DNA of 32,703 bases. Source: Saprospiraceae bacterium (GTDB lineage Bacteria; Bacteroidota; Bacteroidia; Chitinophagales; Saprospiraceae). The position numbers were made by a program, and so were the translations under genes. Positions 32,039 to 32,703 of this stretch are shown one piece after another. The notes below the pieces were generated by a model. The model was not told the DNA's origin. It saw nothing but the letters and a program-made list of their open reading frames with translations, and did not search any database. The stretch is from NCBI GenBank assembly GCA_025055285.1, contig JANWXM010000003.1, positions 1 through 32,703 of the forward strand, in the 5' to 3' direction. How positions within the stretch are numbered: the stretch's first letter is position 1; each line of letters begins with the position of its first letter.

Positions 32039-32703
32039 GAGGGAAAGTATATCTCCATCGTAAGTTCCTTAGAGTCAGCAGGTTTTCAGGACATCACCGT
32101 AGCCGAAGCCAACTGGGCGATTGTCAGTTCTTTACGCGACAATGCAGAACTTTTCCTCGACGAGGAGCACATGCCTCCGGTGTTGGAGCGATACAGTCCG
32201 ACGGTTACGCTCTTTCAGCGGTATTTGCAGGATTGGTGTCGAGGCTTGCCCAAGCCGTTGGTGTTGTTGTTGGACGAGGTGGACGCGCTGTATGACGACG
32301 TGTTGGTGTCGGTGTTGCGGCAGTTGCGCGACGGTTTTCAGCGTCGTCCGCGGTTGTTTCCGCAGTCGGTGGCGTTGGTGGGTCTGCGCGACATTCGGGA
32401 GTACCGCCTCAAGGCGCGCGGCGAAAATCCCTCCCTGGGCGCCGGCTCGCCGTTCAACGTCAAGGCCGAGTCCTTTTTCCTGCCGGTGTTCAGCGAGGCC
32501 GAGGTGCGCACGCTGCTTGGGCAGCACACGCAGGAGACCGGCCAGGTGTTCACCGAGGAGGCCATTCAGAAACTTTACGCCTACTCGGGCGGTCAGCCCT
32601 GGCTGACCAACGCCCTGGCCAACGAAATTGTGGCCAAGATGCTGAAAAACGACTACACGCAGCCCATCACGGCGGACATGGTGGAGGAGGCCAAAGAGCG
32701 GCT
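31853..32703 (+). CDS. AAA-like ATPase, 5' part (runs off the right edge)
   Basis: The frame is open from ATG 31853 to the last base, 283 codons without a stop. Walker A is APRQTGKT (K49) and Walker B is LVLLLDEVD (D141, E142). Further on come VALVGLRDIREYRLK, SPFNVKAESFFLPVFSEAEV and a winged-helix-like GQPWLTNALANEIV. This is the order of AAA-like (AAA_35-type) ATPases that are common and repeated in Bacteroidota and cyanobacteria. Relatives often carry a nuclease-like C-terminal domain, which would lie beyond the window. Base composition rises clearly in the later part (GC-rich third positions from about 32220), unlike the core genes, and suggests horizontal origin. The function is unknown. 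Confidence 0.85.
   Translation, partial: MARYFNTTGRCDPEEHYVVDPLRGMYPEIRRLIEAKQYFLIHAPRQTGKTTLLHALARRLNAEGKYISIVSSLESAGFQDITVAEANWAIVSSLRDNAELFLDEEHMPPVLERYSPTVTLFQRYLQDWCRGLPKPLVLLLDEVDALYDDVLVSVLRQLRDGFQRRPRLFPQSVALVGLRDIREYRLKARGENPSLGAGSPFNVKAESFFLPVFSEAEVRTLLGQHTQETGQVFTEEAIQKLYAYSGGQPWLTNALANEIVAKMLKNDYTQPITADMVEEAKER

Overview
The window reads as chromosomal DNA of a member of the Bacteroidota. Three signs agree. There is a type IX secretion cargo protein with a C-terminal sorting domain and a PorP/SprF-family protein. Upstream of many genes there is the Bacteroidota -7 promoter box TAnnTTTG instead of an E. coli-type promoter. There is a futalosine-pathway menaquinone gene (mqnD) and the usual Bacteroidota single-copy housekeeping genes. 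No rRNA, tRNA or CRISPR array was found. Genes are tightly packed, with several overlapping ends.

Edges (1-2485 and 31236-32703): these are the accessory parts. Each edge carries the 5' end of the same AAA-like ATPase gene in inverted orientation, both running out of the window. Each is preceded by a short palindromic repeat family (REP/BIME-like). A third, degraded repeat copy sits at about 14.2 kb. The left edge also holds a decayed DDE transposase (769-1782, minus) and a HigA-like XRE antitoxin whose N-terminal part is cut off by an in-frame TGA.

Core, left half (2486-14681): superoxide dismutase; a two-component pair (NarL-type regulator and TPR/HisKA_3 kinase); release factor 1; a RluA-family pseudouridine synthase head-to-head with mqnD; a histone-deacetylase-fold gene followed 4 nt later by a Pat-like fusion of an NDP-forming acyl-CoA synthetase with a GNAT domain, which is a plausible protein (de)acetylation pair; a second GNAT gene; an OmpH/Skp-like periplasmic chaperone; and a 970-nt gene-poor stretch.

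Core, right half (14682-31235): a large secreted T9SS cargo protein; a VanZ-like membrane protein; a PorP/SprF gene followed by a radical SAM/SPASM gene; an Sfp-type phosphopantetheinyl transferase; dCTP deaminase; a CoA-binding protein; UDP-glucose dehydrogenase; class II fumarase; and a cell-envelope cluster. The cluster holds an OmpA-like protein with a TM/coiled-coil/HhH partner, a LysM-like N-acetylmuramoyl-alanine amidase, an M1-type metallopeptidase and a SPOR-domain protein.

The most unusual items are three. The paired AAA-ATPase genes share a near-identical first 62 codons and then diverge abruptly, with the promoter box abutting the ATG. The REP/BIME-like family lies beside them. 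The deacetylase/acyltransferase operon keeps the phospho-histidine that a pure Pat regulator would not need.
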